In this document: positions 1 to 13,000 of the stretch, piece by piece
Position numbering within the stretch: position 1 is the first letter of the stretch
Layout of the letters: each line of letters starts with the position of its first letter
NCBI GenBank assembly: GCA_019925095.2
Contig: CM034398.1
Span: forward strand, 12,043,001 to 12,107,000
Direction: 5' to 3'
Source: Dendrolimus kikuchii
Lineage: Eukaryota; Arthropoda; Insecta; Lepidoptera; Lasiocampidae
DNA length: 64,000 nucleotides
The notes under the pieces: generated by a model
Told to the model about the DNA's origin: nothing
Seen by the model: only the letters and a program-made list of their open reading frames with translations
The model's database searches: none
Made by a program: the position numbers and the translations under genes

Positions 1-929
1 TTATGTTCTGTTATTGCTATTTTAATCTATAATAGTATAAGCATAACCTGCAGTAATAATATAATACGCGCCACATTTTACTGTATCACCTGATTATCTA
101 CAGTAGGATACGCTATACCGATTTTCTATGAAAAAGCGTCTACTGCACAGATATGTAATTAGTTGCCTAAGTAAGAATTTATGACAGGAACTTTATATCT
201 AACTTGGACGTGCCCCATATATTCTTTATACAGGAAAAAGTGTTTCTTAAATCTGTATTCATAAATAACAAAATAATGTGTCACTTGTGTTAACAGATGA
301 TTACGGTGTGTGTAAATTATGTTGTTAGAAAAATCGTCTATTACGCAAATATTTCTTGATGCCTAAGAGCAACTATAAAGTGTGGCGCAGTATATAGTAA
401 AGTATCATACAGTGTGCAGTATTTTCATCTAGAAGGTTGTACAAAGAAATGATCGTACTAACATTTAACTCTTTATCTATTCGTAATTTGTAACAGCCAA
501 TTTTTGAAACTTGACCAATTCATATATATTATTATTATACATACATATTAGTATACTATACTGCTGTATTGGTTAAATTTTGACATAAACTCCGTACAGT
601 AGAGGAGCGAACAGTCAAATCAACCAAGATATTTTTTATTATCTTACAAAATATTCCAGTCCCAGTTTTCGTACGAGCGTACAAATTTTTGACGTCATAA
701 GTTTGTACAAGTAAAAGGAATCAAATAGCCCATTAATTATTGTTAAATACTATTTGAAAATAATTCTTTTTAAACTGAGGTGATATGATGTTATTTTTAT
801 GCTTGTACTTTTATATGTAAATAATATTGTCATTTATTGCGACATGTTCCGTATCCCTATTGATGACAATTTTTTTTTTTTTAAATCAATGATTAAGTGG
901 TCGAAACGCATATATGTTTTGTTGGATAG
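1..929. other. No gene recognised; presumed intron of the RBBP6-like gene
   Basis: AT-rich DNA with no open frame of note. Because the exon at 930 opens in the middle of a codon behind a splice acceptor, this stretch is read as intron of the + strand gene. I see no repeat family that recurs elsewhere in the window. Confidence 0.5.
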
Positions 930-1019
930 ATCTCGTTCGCTGTCGCGCGGTCGCCTGCGCCGCTCGCCGTGGTCGCCGCGGCGGCGCCGCTCCAGGGAGC
1001 GGAGTCTGTCGCTTACACG
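930..1019 (+). CDS. RBBP6: RBBP6-like gene, SR-rich exon a (90 nt)
   Basis: Acceptor TTGGATAG precedes 930 and donor G|GTAAAC follows 1019. The exon starts with the third base of a codon and ends after two bases, so it is 90 nt and symmetric. It encodes SRSLSRGRLRRSPWSPRRRR and on to SLSLT, a dense RS/SP tract typical of splicing-factor-like or RBBP6 linkers. Base composition is GC-rich compared with its surroundings, which supports coding function. Confidence 0.75.
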
Positions 1020-4000
1020 GTAAACAATTCAGATTAATAATACTATGGCTACTGGGGCCCAATTCTGCTATTACTATCTCGTCAAAATCGCCGTACATTA
1101 TCTTCTCAGTCGTAGGTTTGCCTGATTTCAGTGTTCTTTTCATTCCAATAGCGTGGCCGTTACACACCACTTTATAAATATTTATAAGCGAAAACTCCCG
1201 AAATAAATGTTTAAAATTTTGGTAGCTTTTTCATATTCGGCTACCGCCATTTCTGATAAAAGTAATACCTATCTTTATCTACTATTATTCCACCGCGACC
1301 ATATCGAGAAGATATTATGGATTGAATAGAATATGATTTTTGATACTATCGCAATGGAATCATACTTTGAATATTTTCACAACACCAAGATATTGAAATA
1401 CCAGAATTGGACCCCTGTAGTGACTCAGGGATATTTGCGGAAGAACGCATGAATGACTTCCTTGTTTATGCGTACACGGATCGCATCCCTGTAGCGCGGA
1501 ATGCGCGCCAACTCCAACAGTATAATACTCTGGAAAGCGGAGCGTTTTGACGGACCTTACTGTAAATACGGGATTACATTTACAGGGATCTGTCCTCTAG
1601 CATTTGGGGAGTGGGGATCTATCCCCTGTGGACGAAGTGAGTTTGCCTCTTCTGGGGCATTCTCAAGCACTGATGCGCAGGATCAGCGTGGGCATAACTA
1701 CGTTCTAAGTCTCACGCTTTTCCTGCCCTGAGCGCGGGGTACATGGGAGGAAGGACTCTGTTATCTGCGCTATCTTCAGTGGATAACTCTCATTGCTTTG
1801 GTCTAATCTCAGTAAAGGACCCGGTAGTGTACGAAATGTATTTACCCCTGCCTCAAAAAAAGCACAGGGTTACATTGCATGTGCTGCCGGTAAACCCTGC
1901 CGCCAGTAAACGTGTACTTTTGCTTCTTTTTATGTTACTTTCACTAACGATTACTTTTTAAGTCTTTTGTCTAACCAATACATTAGGGACGCAAGTCTGA
2001 TATAAATAAAATTATTATTATTATAATACTTTAGGCCAGAATTATCCACACTATCCAGTTTTAGGGCCGGTTAACCTTCAGTAAGATTTTCTGGAAATCT
2101 TATTCTTCTATTACATATTTGTCTGTCTTTTTTAAATACATAAATATGTTATACAATTTTATTAAATTCTTAAAATAGGTAGAAAACGCCACAGTTGAAA
2201 TTATAAGAATAGATAACATGTAGTGTTGACCTAGAGTCAATAAAAGAAAATTAAAATTTTCTGAAATGTGCAGATCGCCGTCACCTCGTAGGCGACATCG
2301 CTCTCCGATGCGGTTCCGCTCGCCGCTACGTTCGCCGGTGGCTCGCTCGCCCGTGCGTTCGCCGCCTCGCTCGCCTCTGCGCTCGCCGCCCCGTTCGCCC
2401 CGCCGGGAGCTGATCCGCTCGCCGCCTCCCAGGCCCCTGTCGCCGCACCGGTGAGTGATCCAAGCCAAATTTCTATATTTTACAGTCTATTTTTACTTGA
2501 CAATTGACAGAAACATTTACAGGCCTTGTTAGGTGCATACAAATAATGTTTAATTTTAACCCATAATGATACATAAGTTAAAAATTTAAGCTGTCGCCGA
2601 ATGGGTCTTATTTAAAGCGTTAAAAAATAACGCCGTTAACGCATAGTCACTTTAATTAATATATGTTACTGTATAGCCGTTTTATCCGTGCAGGAACGGA
2701 GAAAGAATACAACTTCCTGCGGCCGGGGGGCCTGTCGTAAGAGGCGACAAAAAAAACCCACAGCCAGGTGGTAGGGTATTTTCCCGATTGGATGGCTACC
2801 ACCCCTGGTCTAGAATATGCCGCCATAACAGCCTTGATTTGTGTTCCGGCATTAGTGACCAGGTTCCAGTGTCCTTTAAGAGAGCAGCAGCGCATTTGTA
2901 GCATCTTTGGTGTTGCAAATGTCCATAGGCGATGGTAACCGCTATCCATCAAGTGGGCCGTCTGCCTGTATGCTGGACTCCCGCAATAAAAAATAAAAAA
3001 AATAGCTCGAACTACGGTAAATCCTAACTATCCTAAATAAAACAACACGAATTGCTAGATGGCCGAATTTATTTAAAATGAAAAGATTTTTCGGGCTTTT
3101 ACCATCAGAGAATGGTAAATCTTAGGATTAACCAATATGAGTTGGTAAATGTTGATTTTGGGAATAAAACTAGTAGTAATCGTTTGTTATTAAATATTTA
3201 AAATATTTCTGTTTCCATTTCTTTATTTTCTCGATGACAGCTTCTGTTGAAACTTAAACGAGCGTCTTTTTTATATTATGTATACATCATTTAATAAAAA
3301 TATGACGCTTACGCACGTACAAGGTCTTAGCAGATTCGGAGAAACTGATGGAGATAGCTCCATAGCTATCGATAAACGTAACACGATAACAGATCCGATA
3401 TTTTTTTTACAAAGTGTAAGAAAGTAAACTATTGCCGGATAATTTTGTACAAATTTATTAACTAATATTACATTTCATTACAAGATGTAATTATATTATG
3501 TTGATTCCTTATTTATTTATTTTAATCAAAATCTGATGAATCCTCACTGTCACTAGATGAGCTCTCCCCAACATTTATTATAAGTTCCTGTACTTCTATA
3601 TTATCGAATGCCACATGAATTTCCCAATCCGACGCTATAATGTTTTGGGTTCTTCTCACAATTTTTTCCCAGTGCTCGGTGATTACTTCCGCACATGCAT
3701 TTTTTAATAAATCTAACATCTTGTTTGCTGTAAAAGGGGGATGGGTATTGTTTCGAGCGGCGTGTCCTTTGATTTGTGCCCATATTAGTTCTATAGCATT
3801 GTACTGGCAATGATACGGCGGAAGTCGAAGAACCCAATGACCACATTCGGCAGCTATTTCGTCGGTAATATATTTTTTAGGGAGGCTTTTTTCGATTTTA
3901 AAATATTCACTAATTGTACTTTTAATAAAGTATTATCCACATTTTCGCTATGACGTTGAAGCCAGTCAATTATCTCTTGTTTTTTATTGGCCTGCGTCGG

Positions 4001-7000
4001 CATTTTATCAATTTGTCTGGAGTGATATGTAGCGTTGTCCCTAATAATTATCGACGGTTCTTCCAGAGATTGCACCATTTCTTTAAACCATCCTTCGTAA
4101 ATCTCCGCGTTCATTTCTTCGTGGTAGTCCACTGTTTTCTTGGATTTAAAGGCCAGTAAAGCATCTGACACGAATCCTTTCCTAGACCCTGCATGCATAT
4201 GATAAGGCGTTCACCTTTTCCCATTGGCACTGAACTATTGGAAGCGGCGGTGTCGTCAATCCAATTCTTAGATACTGTGTGGTTTGCATTTAACCAAGTC
4301 TCGTCAGTGAAAATAACATTTGACCAATCTGATATATTTTTGGCTTCGATCAAAAATTCGTAGCGAGCCATAGCAACGTCGTGACGCTCCATCAATATTT
4401 TACGTTTGTCCGTTTTTTTATAAGAAAATCCAATTTCTTTCAAAACCAAGCTTAAACCTTACACTGACTAGTAGCACATATGTGTCCGCGATGACAGTGC
4501 AGATCGCGTTTGTGCACGTGATCGTTTTTGTGTTGTTGTCTCACTCTGTTATATAGGATTTGTATGAAATGGGTATATTTTCTTGGTATATTACGAGATA
4601 GTGATAGTGTTAGTCTTGCGGCTTTTGGAAGTTGGAAGGGTTAATGACGATTTTTGGCCATGGACCAAACCACATTCACGTAAAGAAACAACAAGTTTTG
4701 TAAGTGTTGGAATTTCTTTGCGCAAGTAATAGTCATATATATGACGGCGAATAGCGTCAACGTCAAGTTGTCAACCGATGTCACACGACGTGGTTGGCGT
4801 TTTTTCTTCGGCGTACGAAGCTTATTTTCCTGCATGCCGCTTGTACCATAAGCTTCGGTAGTAATTTTTGAAACAGTAGGTCCACTAATACCTAATGCGG
4901 CCGCAACACGCTCTCGCACTTGCGACAGTAGTAATAGCGGGCCACCATTTTGATACTCTGCTTCAAAGTAATTACGAACCTTGATCACCAGTTCTCTCGC
5001 CTGCCTTTTCAGAACAGATCCTTTAGGCATTTTGATATTTGACAGCTAGACAGCAATCAACACGGAGGAACACAAAATACACAACGTAACGTATGGATAA
5101 TGTGAAAAAACTCAGCGAACAGAAATGTAGTGACTATATAGCACGACCGTCTTGTTGCGAGTGACAGGTTAAAACAAACACATAATGGCGGTAGGCCATT
5201 CAGTGTTCCCAGCTTGAAAAAATATATTTGAATGTTTTTGTTGTATTTGTCTTTGTTCAAAACATAATAAGTATATGCGATCGATATCATTACTTATTTG
5301 GTCACAACACTACAAGTATCAAATTAGAACTGTCATCGAGAAAATAAAGAAATGGAAATAGTATAATATTAATTATCATTATTAAGTATTTTAGTATCAG
5401 TAGTGTAATGAAGGCATACTATTAAAACATCTTTCTTTCCATCTTCTATTTTTTTTTAAATAGTATAAAATATAAAATTATCTTCCCACAAATAACCATT
5501 GATTATAATAGCTTGCTTATGTTGGCTTCGTGTATCAGAGGCTAAAAAATACTGAATTTGTATTTTTTTTGTTACAGTTCATATTATTTATCAGTCATGA
5601 ATTGTTGATTTGCAAGCACATTTGTTTGTGAAGCTTTTTTTTTGGCAGTTGTATTTCTTGAATCCTTGTTCTCCAGTTACAGACTATTTTTTAGCAACTC
5701 CTTGTAGGCTCACTTCTTTTTTATCTTTAACAACTTCTTCTATCTTGATTCTCTGGGGTAAAGCCTAAGATTTATTGAGTGAATATTAATCAAAGTACGA
5801 GATTAACGATGATCACAGAACAATTTCGGGCTTTTATCCTTAAGCCTTGGTAGATCTTAAGTTTTCCTAGAAAATGTTAGGTTTATAAATAAAATAAATG
5901 ATCAATAAATATTTAATAACAAATGATTACTACTTGTTTTATTCCCAAAATCAACATTTACCAAGTAGTATTGGTTAATCCTAAGATTTGATGATAAAAG
6001 TCCGAAAAATATTTTCATTTTAAATAAGTTCGGACATTTACCAGGTCGTGTTGGTTAATCGTTGGATTTACCGTTGTTCGGACTTTTACCGTAACATATG
6101 TACATCCGTTATCTATTAATATTTAACATCATTAACAATGTCGCATTTCAAATAATGCATTATCATAAACCCATCGCCACATTGCGTGAAACGGCCTATA
6201 TCTATAACACTCACAGTCGAATTCGCACCACAAGGTAAATGAATGAATACTACGAAATGGGAACCGACCATAAGTCTACCCGGTCAAACGACTAGTTTGA
6301 TGTTTAATTTAAATTCATGGAAAAAGATTACTAACAAGTGCTTTGACTTGATAGTTATTTCCATTTTGTTCAATAGATGTCTCTAGTTTTCGTCGCCATT
6401 TTACGTGAGGTAACACAATGCGCAAGTGTGAACTTAGTTTTGATACTGTGTTTAAATATAATTTAAAAAATCTATTATGATATGCACTTTTCAAGTGACA
6501 TGGTAAGGTAATAATAATTTAATTATCCATGAAGAAACAGAGAAAGAATATTAATTTCTGTGGCCGGGCTGCCTGTTGTAAAAGGCGACAAAACCACCTA
6601 CAGGCAGCCGGGTTGGGTGTTTACCCGTCTGGATGGTTACTACTCGTGGGGGCCAATTCTGCTATTAGTATCTCGTCAAAGTCGCCGGACACTATCGTTT
6701 CAATCGTAGGTTTTCCTGATTTCGGTATACTGTCAATTCTAAAAACATGGCACGGCACTATACATACTACATACTACAAAAAAACTTGCGAAATAAATAT
6801 TTAAAATTTCGGTTAACATTTTTGCTAATAGTAACACCAATTTTTTCTACTATTATTCTGCCTCATCGCACAAAACACAATTAGCTTAATCAAGGCTAAC
6901 CGTTTCACGCCGATATTCTGTTAGTGTTCCTGGAATCACACTGGTCAAACCGGCCCTAAGAGCTGTAATCAAGTCATTATTCTGCATGGCTCTACCATGA

Positions 7001-10000
7001 TTAAGAATGTGTTGTGATTGGATATTCGCAATGGATTTATTTTGTTATTGTTTTGAACAGATTCAGTGGAGTATACGACGAATTGTTGTCGCCGCCAAGA
7101 CGTAACGTTGAGCCGCCCTACGGAGCCAGGTACGATTGTAAAACTCTAAATAGTGTCCACACGCGCCCCTTACTGCCATCTATGAGAACTCGATTCGCGC
7201 ATTGCATACAATTACACATTGGACCGAAGTACATCGTGGCATACCGATATTGTAATGTTATCATCAAAAATATGATGAAATTATGTAATTTATTGTGGAC
7301 CTAGTCTGGATTGATTGATCCATATTGCTTTGTGGATTGAACCTGTGCGTGCGACCCAGTGTACACTACAACTCTATTTCGTATAATGTTAAATTTCATC
7401 CAATTGTCTGTGATACTTGATGTAATTTCTTACTTTAGTAACATAAATAAAATGTTTTTTTTTTTCTAACAATGTCATCTCCGATTAAAGTTTTTTCGGC
7501 AGTGGGTCTAATATTTGTATAATTAACATAGCAAAAATTATGTAATGTACTCTGTTTAAAACTATACAATAAATAACATAGGTCAACATGACTTTTGGAT
7601 CTAGCTTGAAGTTTTGATTATATATACGTAAGAAATAAAAGAAAATTAATTAGATAATGCTTGTATACGAACCAGAACTAAAACTTTACGATTATTAGGT
7701 AAACTAAAAGATGCAAAACAAATTTCATAAATAATAAACGAAAATTTTAGTTGTCGTTCAATGTATCATGTTATTATTCAAAATGTATCAGTTTAAACAG
7801 AAAAAAATGATGACCTGTGTAATTGTTGTATTTACTTTTTAAGGGGGAAATTATTGAAATGTAATAAACATAACTTTTGTAATATTATTATTATTATAGG
7901 AGAAGAATTTTACATTTTACCGTTGTCTCTTACTTAAATTTAAGCATTATGGTCATCTTATCGTTAAATCCCAGTATCAGGCACAACATTGGTATCGGCT
8001 GTTACAAAACTGTCTTAAGTCCATAGCTCTGGAAGATGTAGTAACACCTTTGTAATGTTCTTCTAAGTCAATTGCCCAGAAAAAAAAGCTTTTAAAACTT
8101 CATAACTCTGTGGCGCCACATGTCGTAATTCTGTCACTGTTTGACGTATTACGTGGGACACTCGGAAAGTTTTGCGAAAATACAAAAAAGATTTATAGGT
8201 GAATATTATTTTAAAAAATCTTTTCAAAGTACTCTCCACCAGCCTCTATACAAAGTTTCATGCGTCTGAACCAGTTTTCTAAACACTTTTTCCAGTCCGC
8301 CGCAGACACCTCGTTTACAGCTTGCTCGAATTTTTCAATGAGACACGATAATTTAAATTAGCTCACAAACAACGTGGAGGGAAATTTTGAAATTGGAACC
8401 TACCTATTTTTAGTTATAAATAATCATATTTTCAAAATAGATTATAACTGGCCAGTCTTTCATACATAAAAACTTTTTTCGCAATACTTTCTGAGTGGCC
8501 GGGTTTTAATTAATATATATTTTTTTAGTCTAAAATTTAGACTCTAAATCAATCAAATATTGCAAAAAGATTAAGATTAAGAAGCTCGATTTCTGATGTG
8601 GTCAAAAATATATTTTAAATACATCAAACGTCAAAAAGCGAGAGAAGAATGACCTGGGGCGTTATCTAAGGGCCTAAAGCGGCTGCTTTTGGAGAATCGC
8701 TCAGTGAAATTGACATGTGTCTAGCTAGATACACTGGTAGGTGTAAGACATAGCTTAAATTTCGACTTTTTTTCAATACTTGTCATGTTCGTAATATGGA
8801 TCTGCGATAATCATCGCTTTAAATCCCTGTTCATGTCGGATTTAGAAGCTTTTCAGAATTAAGTACATTATTGGGCAGTTGTTATTACTATATACTATTG
8901 ATACATTCATGTTATTATTGATTTTTTGCTTTTTTTGTTTACAATGTGTCGTTAATATGCATAACTTGAATTTAGCAAGAATTAAGCTCTCCGAGTCTAT
9001 ACTTAATGACAGGCAAAAAAGAGTGGCATTAGGTTGACTATGGTTTGCTATTTTGAAAGTTTCGGTACTTAAAGGTAAAAGGGAATCCTTATGTTCTCAC
9101 TTGGGTATGTCTGATTATGACCTGAAATATGAAAGCTTGCGTAGGTAAATTAGCTTCTAGAAGTTTTTGCGTTTGTATATTTACAGGAATTCTAAACTTG
9201 AAATTTTAAATTCCTTGTACAATTAGAAAAAATTGGTTCGTTACCTTTTGAAGACGAAATCAATCAAAAGCCAATAAATAATAAAAATACAATTTTTAGT
9301 AATGTTGTGTCTGTCTGTTAGGTTAGAGCATCACGTGGAATCTACTGAACGGATTTAAAAGAAACTCAGATAGACCTATCTTTATACCGGGGCGTAATTT
9401 AGGATACTTTTTATCCCGATAAATGACGTTGATTCTGTGGGATGAACAAAAAATAGCGAAAGTGATTGCGCTGCGATTGCAACCTTTTTGGAAACTACTA
9501 AACGTATATGATTGAAACTCGACATAGTGCTGGTTTATAACCTGACTTAACACTTAGGATATCAAATGACGTCTTTCTTTAAAATAGACGGTTTAGCAAA
9601 ATAGATGGCGCTGCAATTTCGATGTAGATAACCATAGCTGTAATTCAATATTATATACGTTGTTAGGTTGCCCACATGTCATTCATTATACATTAGATAC
9701 TTCAAATCAGGTTGGCTGCGACTTTATGTTTTGATGTGTAGTTGTCTCCACTATATTAACTTAGTTTCTTTGTAATTGTAATGAATTGATCAAGTAACTA
9801 AAGTATTGAAGGTTTATGTATAATAAACACCTAATTAAATTTTTATGTACGTAACATGGAGCTATCATCCAGGGTTTTTCACGCGGCGTGGCCGCGTAAA
9901 AATCGTAACAAAATGGTTCCGATATTGAAACGTGGTCGAGGTTTTTTTTATCTCTGGAGTAGAGCAGACAGGCAGACGGCCGATCTGGTGGAAAGCGGTT

Positions 10001-13000
10001 ACCATCACCTATGGACTTTTGCAACACCAGAGATGTCATTAACGTGCTGCCGGCCTCGAAGATATTTTATTACACCCTTTTTAAAAACCCCCATATTATA
10101 GCGCTGTGGGAAAACCACGGCTGGGTGCTCATTCCAAATCTCAACGGCGCTCAAGAGAAACGTTCTAGAGAACCGTTGCTTACAAGAGCGAAGCGGCTCT
10201 TCCGTCTGACTTCGCAAACTAAAGAAGTTTTGTATAATTTGTACAAATATTTCGAAAATGAGTGCAATAGCAATCGGAGCAGTATTATGACTCCCGGTCA
10301 ATTGGTTAGCGATCGACCTTTTTTTGATTCACAAGTGAGTTGTGTGTTCAATCCTACAGATTTTTTATAGATATTCTATAGGTTTCAACTCACAGTGGTA
10401 AGTTGCTCCAAGCTTGTAGCATGAAAAAAGGTCGACCGCAGCTGTCGCAGCAAGACATGCCTGCAATGAACTGCCGGATTTCATGATTTTTGATTATTTC
10501 CTTGTACAATCGTCATCTCTAAATTATAAAACGTAATATTAATTCTTGAATTAAATTTCAAATCAAAGATTGATTATATCCCAAGAGATTGGGAGCTCAC
10601 CCCCTCTTGCATTTTGTGTATCTCAGGCGGTGACTATATGCCCGGGTTCTGAGGTTACCAGTTATGAGTTCAATAACAATTGATTCTATAAAGTTATGTA
10701 ATAAATAAACTTAGGTTAACTTTTATTGAGTTTCTGAATACGTATACGCAAGCGTTCGATAACGATGAAACAGATAACTAGTACCCAAACTCGCCACTAG
10801 ATGGATCTGTTTAAGAAGGAATATCTAATATTTATTTTAATATTTTAATTCATAATTAAAACTAGTAATATATCGAATAATTTTGATTTTAGCTATTTAC
10901 AGTAATTTTGGTCGTTTTAAATAATATATTTAGATAATTTCATGGATTAAAAAAACATTTGTGATATTATGTCAAATAGTGTTTGATTTTTCATAATATT
11001 TGGGTACGCTTTGCCGTTTGATTGGCATATAAACCGTGCCCTTACTTCTCTGATGTGTTTTGGATTTGGCATGCGTTTTCTAGTTCTGGACAATTTTGCT
11101 GTTTCCTTACTTTCTTTAGATTTCACTCTTGACACAGTGGTTTTATGGACATTTATATTAATTATCATCACAATACCTACCTGAAAACTACCGGTAGCGC
11201 AAAATCGTAAAGATACACAAATTTGCTTCAACGCGGACAAAGTGTATTTACGATTAACAGTTGGTGCTAATGCAGGATAATTTTTTTCACCTAGGTGCAT
11301 CACGGTTAGTCGTTACAGTACCCTTGTTGAACCGATATCTCATTTTAAATTCTTCATCTGTAAACAATTCGAATGAATTTTTACGTATCCTTAAGTTTCG
11401 AGGTATGGACATGGTAGAAATATTCTGCAGTATTTCCATATCCAACTTCGATGAACTGCTGACCATAATTATAATTTTTTAGTAGGTATAAATTGTTTAT
11501 CCAAATAAACGATGTGATTGATATACCAAGCGATTTACAATTTGATACAAATAATTATATGTTTTAGGTTACTTTTGAATTATGGCTGTGAGATAAACGT
11601 CAGAAAAGATAAACTTCAAACAAAAGATATGGAATAGATAAACGACCAATATTGGTCAGTTAACTTGAACCAAGTTTAACTGAAGTTTATCGTACGATGG
11701 TGTGTTCAGAAACGCAATTTCATAAGTTATTGAACCGATAGCGCTGACTAACAGAGAAATGACAGTTAAAAGTACCTCAGAAACCGGGCATTATTTGGCG
11801 TTTTTACGCAGTCTCGTAGAGATAGAAGCGAATCTATTACGCCAAGTAATAAAATAGTTCTAAACGATACCCATAGGTTTCAATTGATGGTGCTATTAAT
11901 TCTCATGTCATACGAAGAAAGGGCTTAGAAATAAATTACGCTTGTAAACGAAGAGGTTTACAATGCGTCACATGTTTTCTTTATATTTTATCTCTGTTAT
12001 TAATGTAAGCTACATTGTAGAGTATTAATAAATAGGTACCTAATATACGTTTTAAAATAAGATTGATTGTAAGGCATAATGATAAATATATGATATTGAA
12101 GTAATTTTGTGATAAGTCTATGCAACGAAAGGTATAAATTAACCATGTTAAGACTAAATCTAGACGCTGTGTCATTTATCAAGCTTAAAATCATGTTGAA
12201 TAGTAGGTAGTCTCTACTCTATAAATGGAATTTTGTAAACCTACTATGAGAATGTTTTCCTTTATAACCAGTAAATATGTTTATTTATGTCTGATAATAT
12301 TAGTATAATGTATTGATTTCAAAGTATCAATGATAAATGTTAGTTTTAACCTACACTTTAGGTTGTATTTTAGACTATGTTACAATTCCTACCTAATATA
12401 ATTATGGTTGTCTAGTAAAATACAAGGAGTCAAATTTGTATTCGGAGCACTTTTAAATGTGTGCTCATGATGTTCCGCAAATAAGAATCTGCAGATAATA
12501 CACATATTGTATATCCCTAAGCTAAGAAAGTTACGCGTGTCTTATAGGTAATATATAACGGATCACTCTGAGGCCGATCCCATAACATAGTAAATAACGG
12601 AAAGTTCGTCTACGAAATGAATCATGCCAGGAATCAAACCCGTAACCTCTGCGTGTCGGTGAGTTAATTAAGCCCGCAAAGACTAAGCGCATTCAACCAG
12701 AGGGCCGTCAATCAATCAATACAGCTAGGTCTAAGGGGTCTATAGCATTACATAACTATTGCAGGCACCACAATTGTGACGTTTATAGGGAGCTATTTGA
12801 GATAATGAAGTTAATGTCTACGAATTCCATCTTGTGCTATGTGAAAATTTTAATATATAGATTTGAGGTTATCTAGTCTGCTTGTTAAAGATATTTCAGA
12901 AAACCTATCGGCCTAGGGAGGGGTTATGAAATCCAAGTCCACTCACAACTCACAACACGTTTCTGTAATTTGTATCCCAAAAAATAGCGCTATTTTCCTG

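Noticed and set aside
10011..10370. 119-codon + strand frame
   Set aside because: Antisense to the LINE C-terminal tail, whose WN.HP..VFP..YN motif reads on the minus strand.
12590..12715. tRNA gene
   Set aside because: A B-box is present but acceptor and anticodon stems do not form; SINE relic is better.
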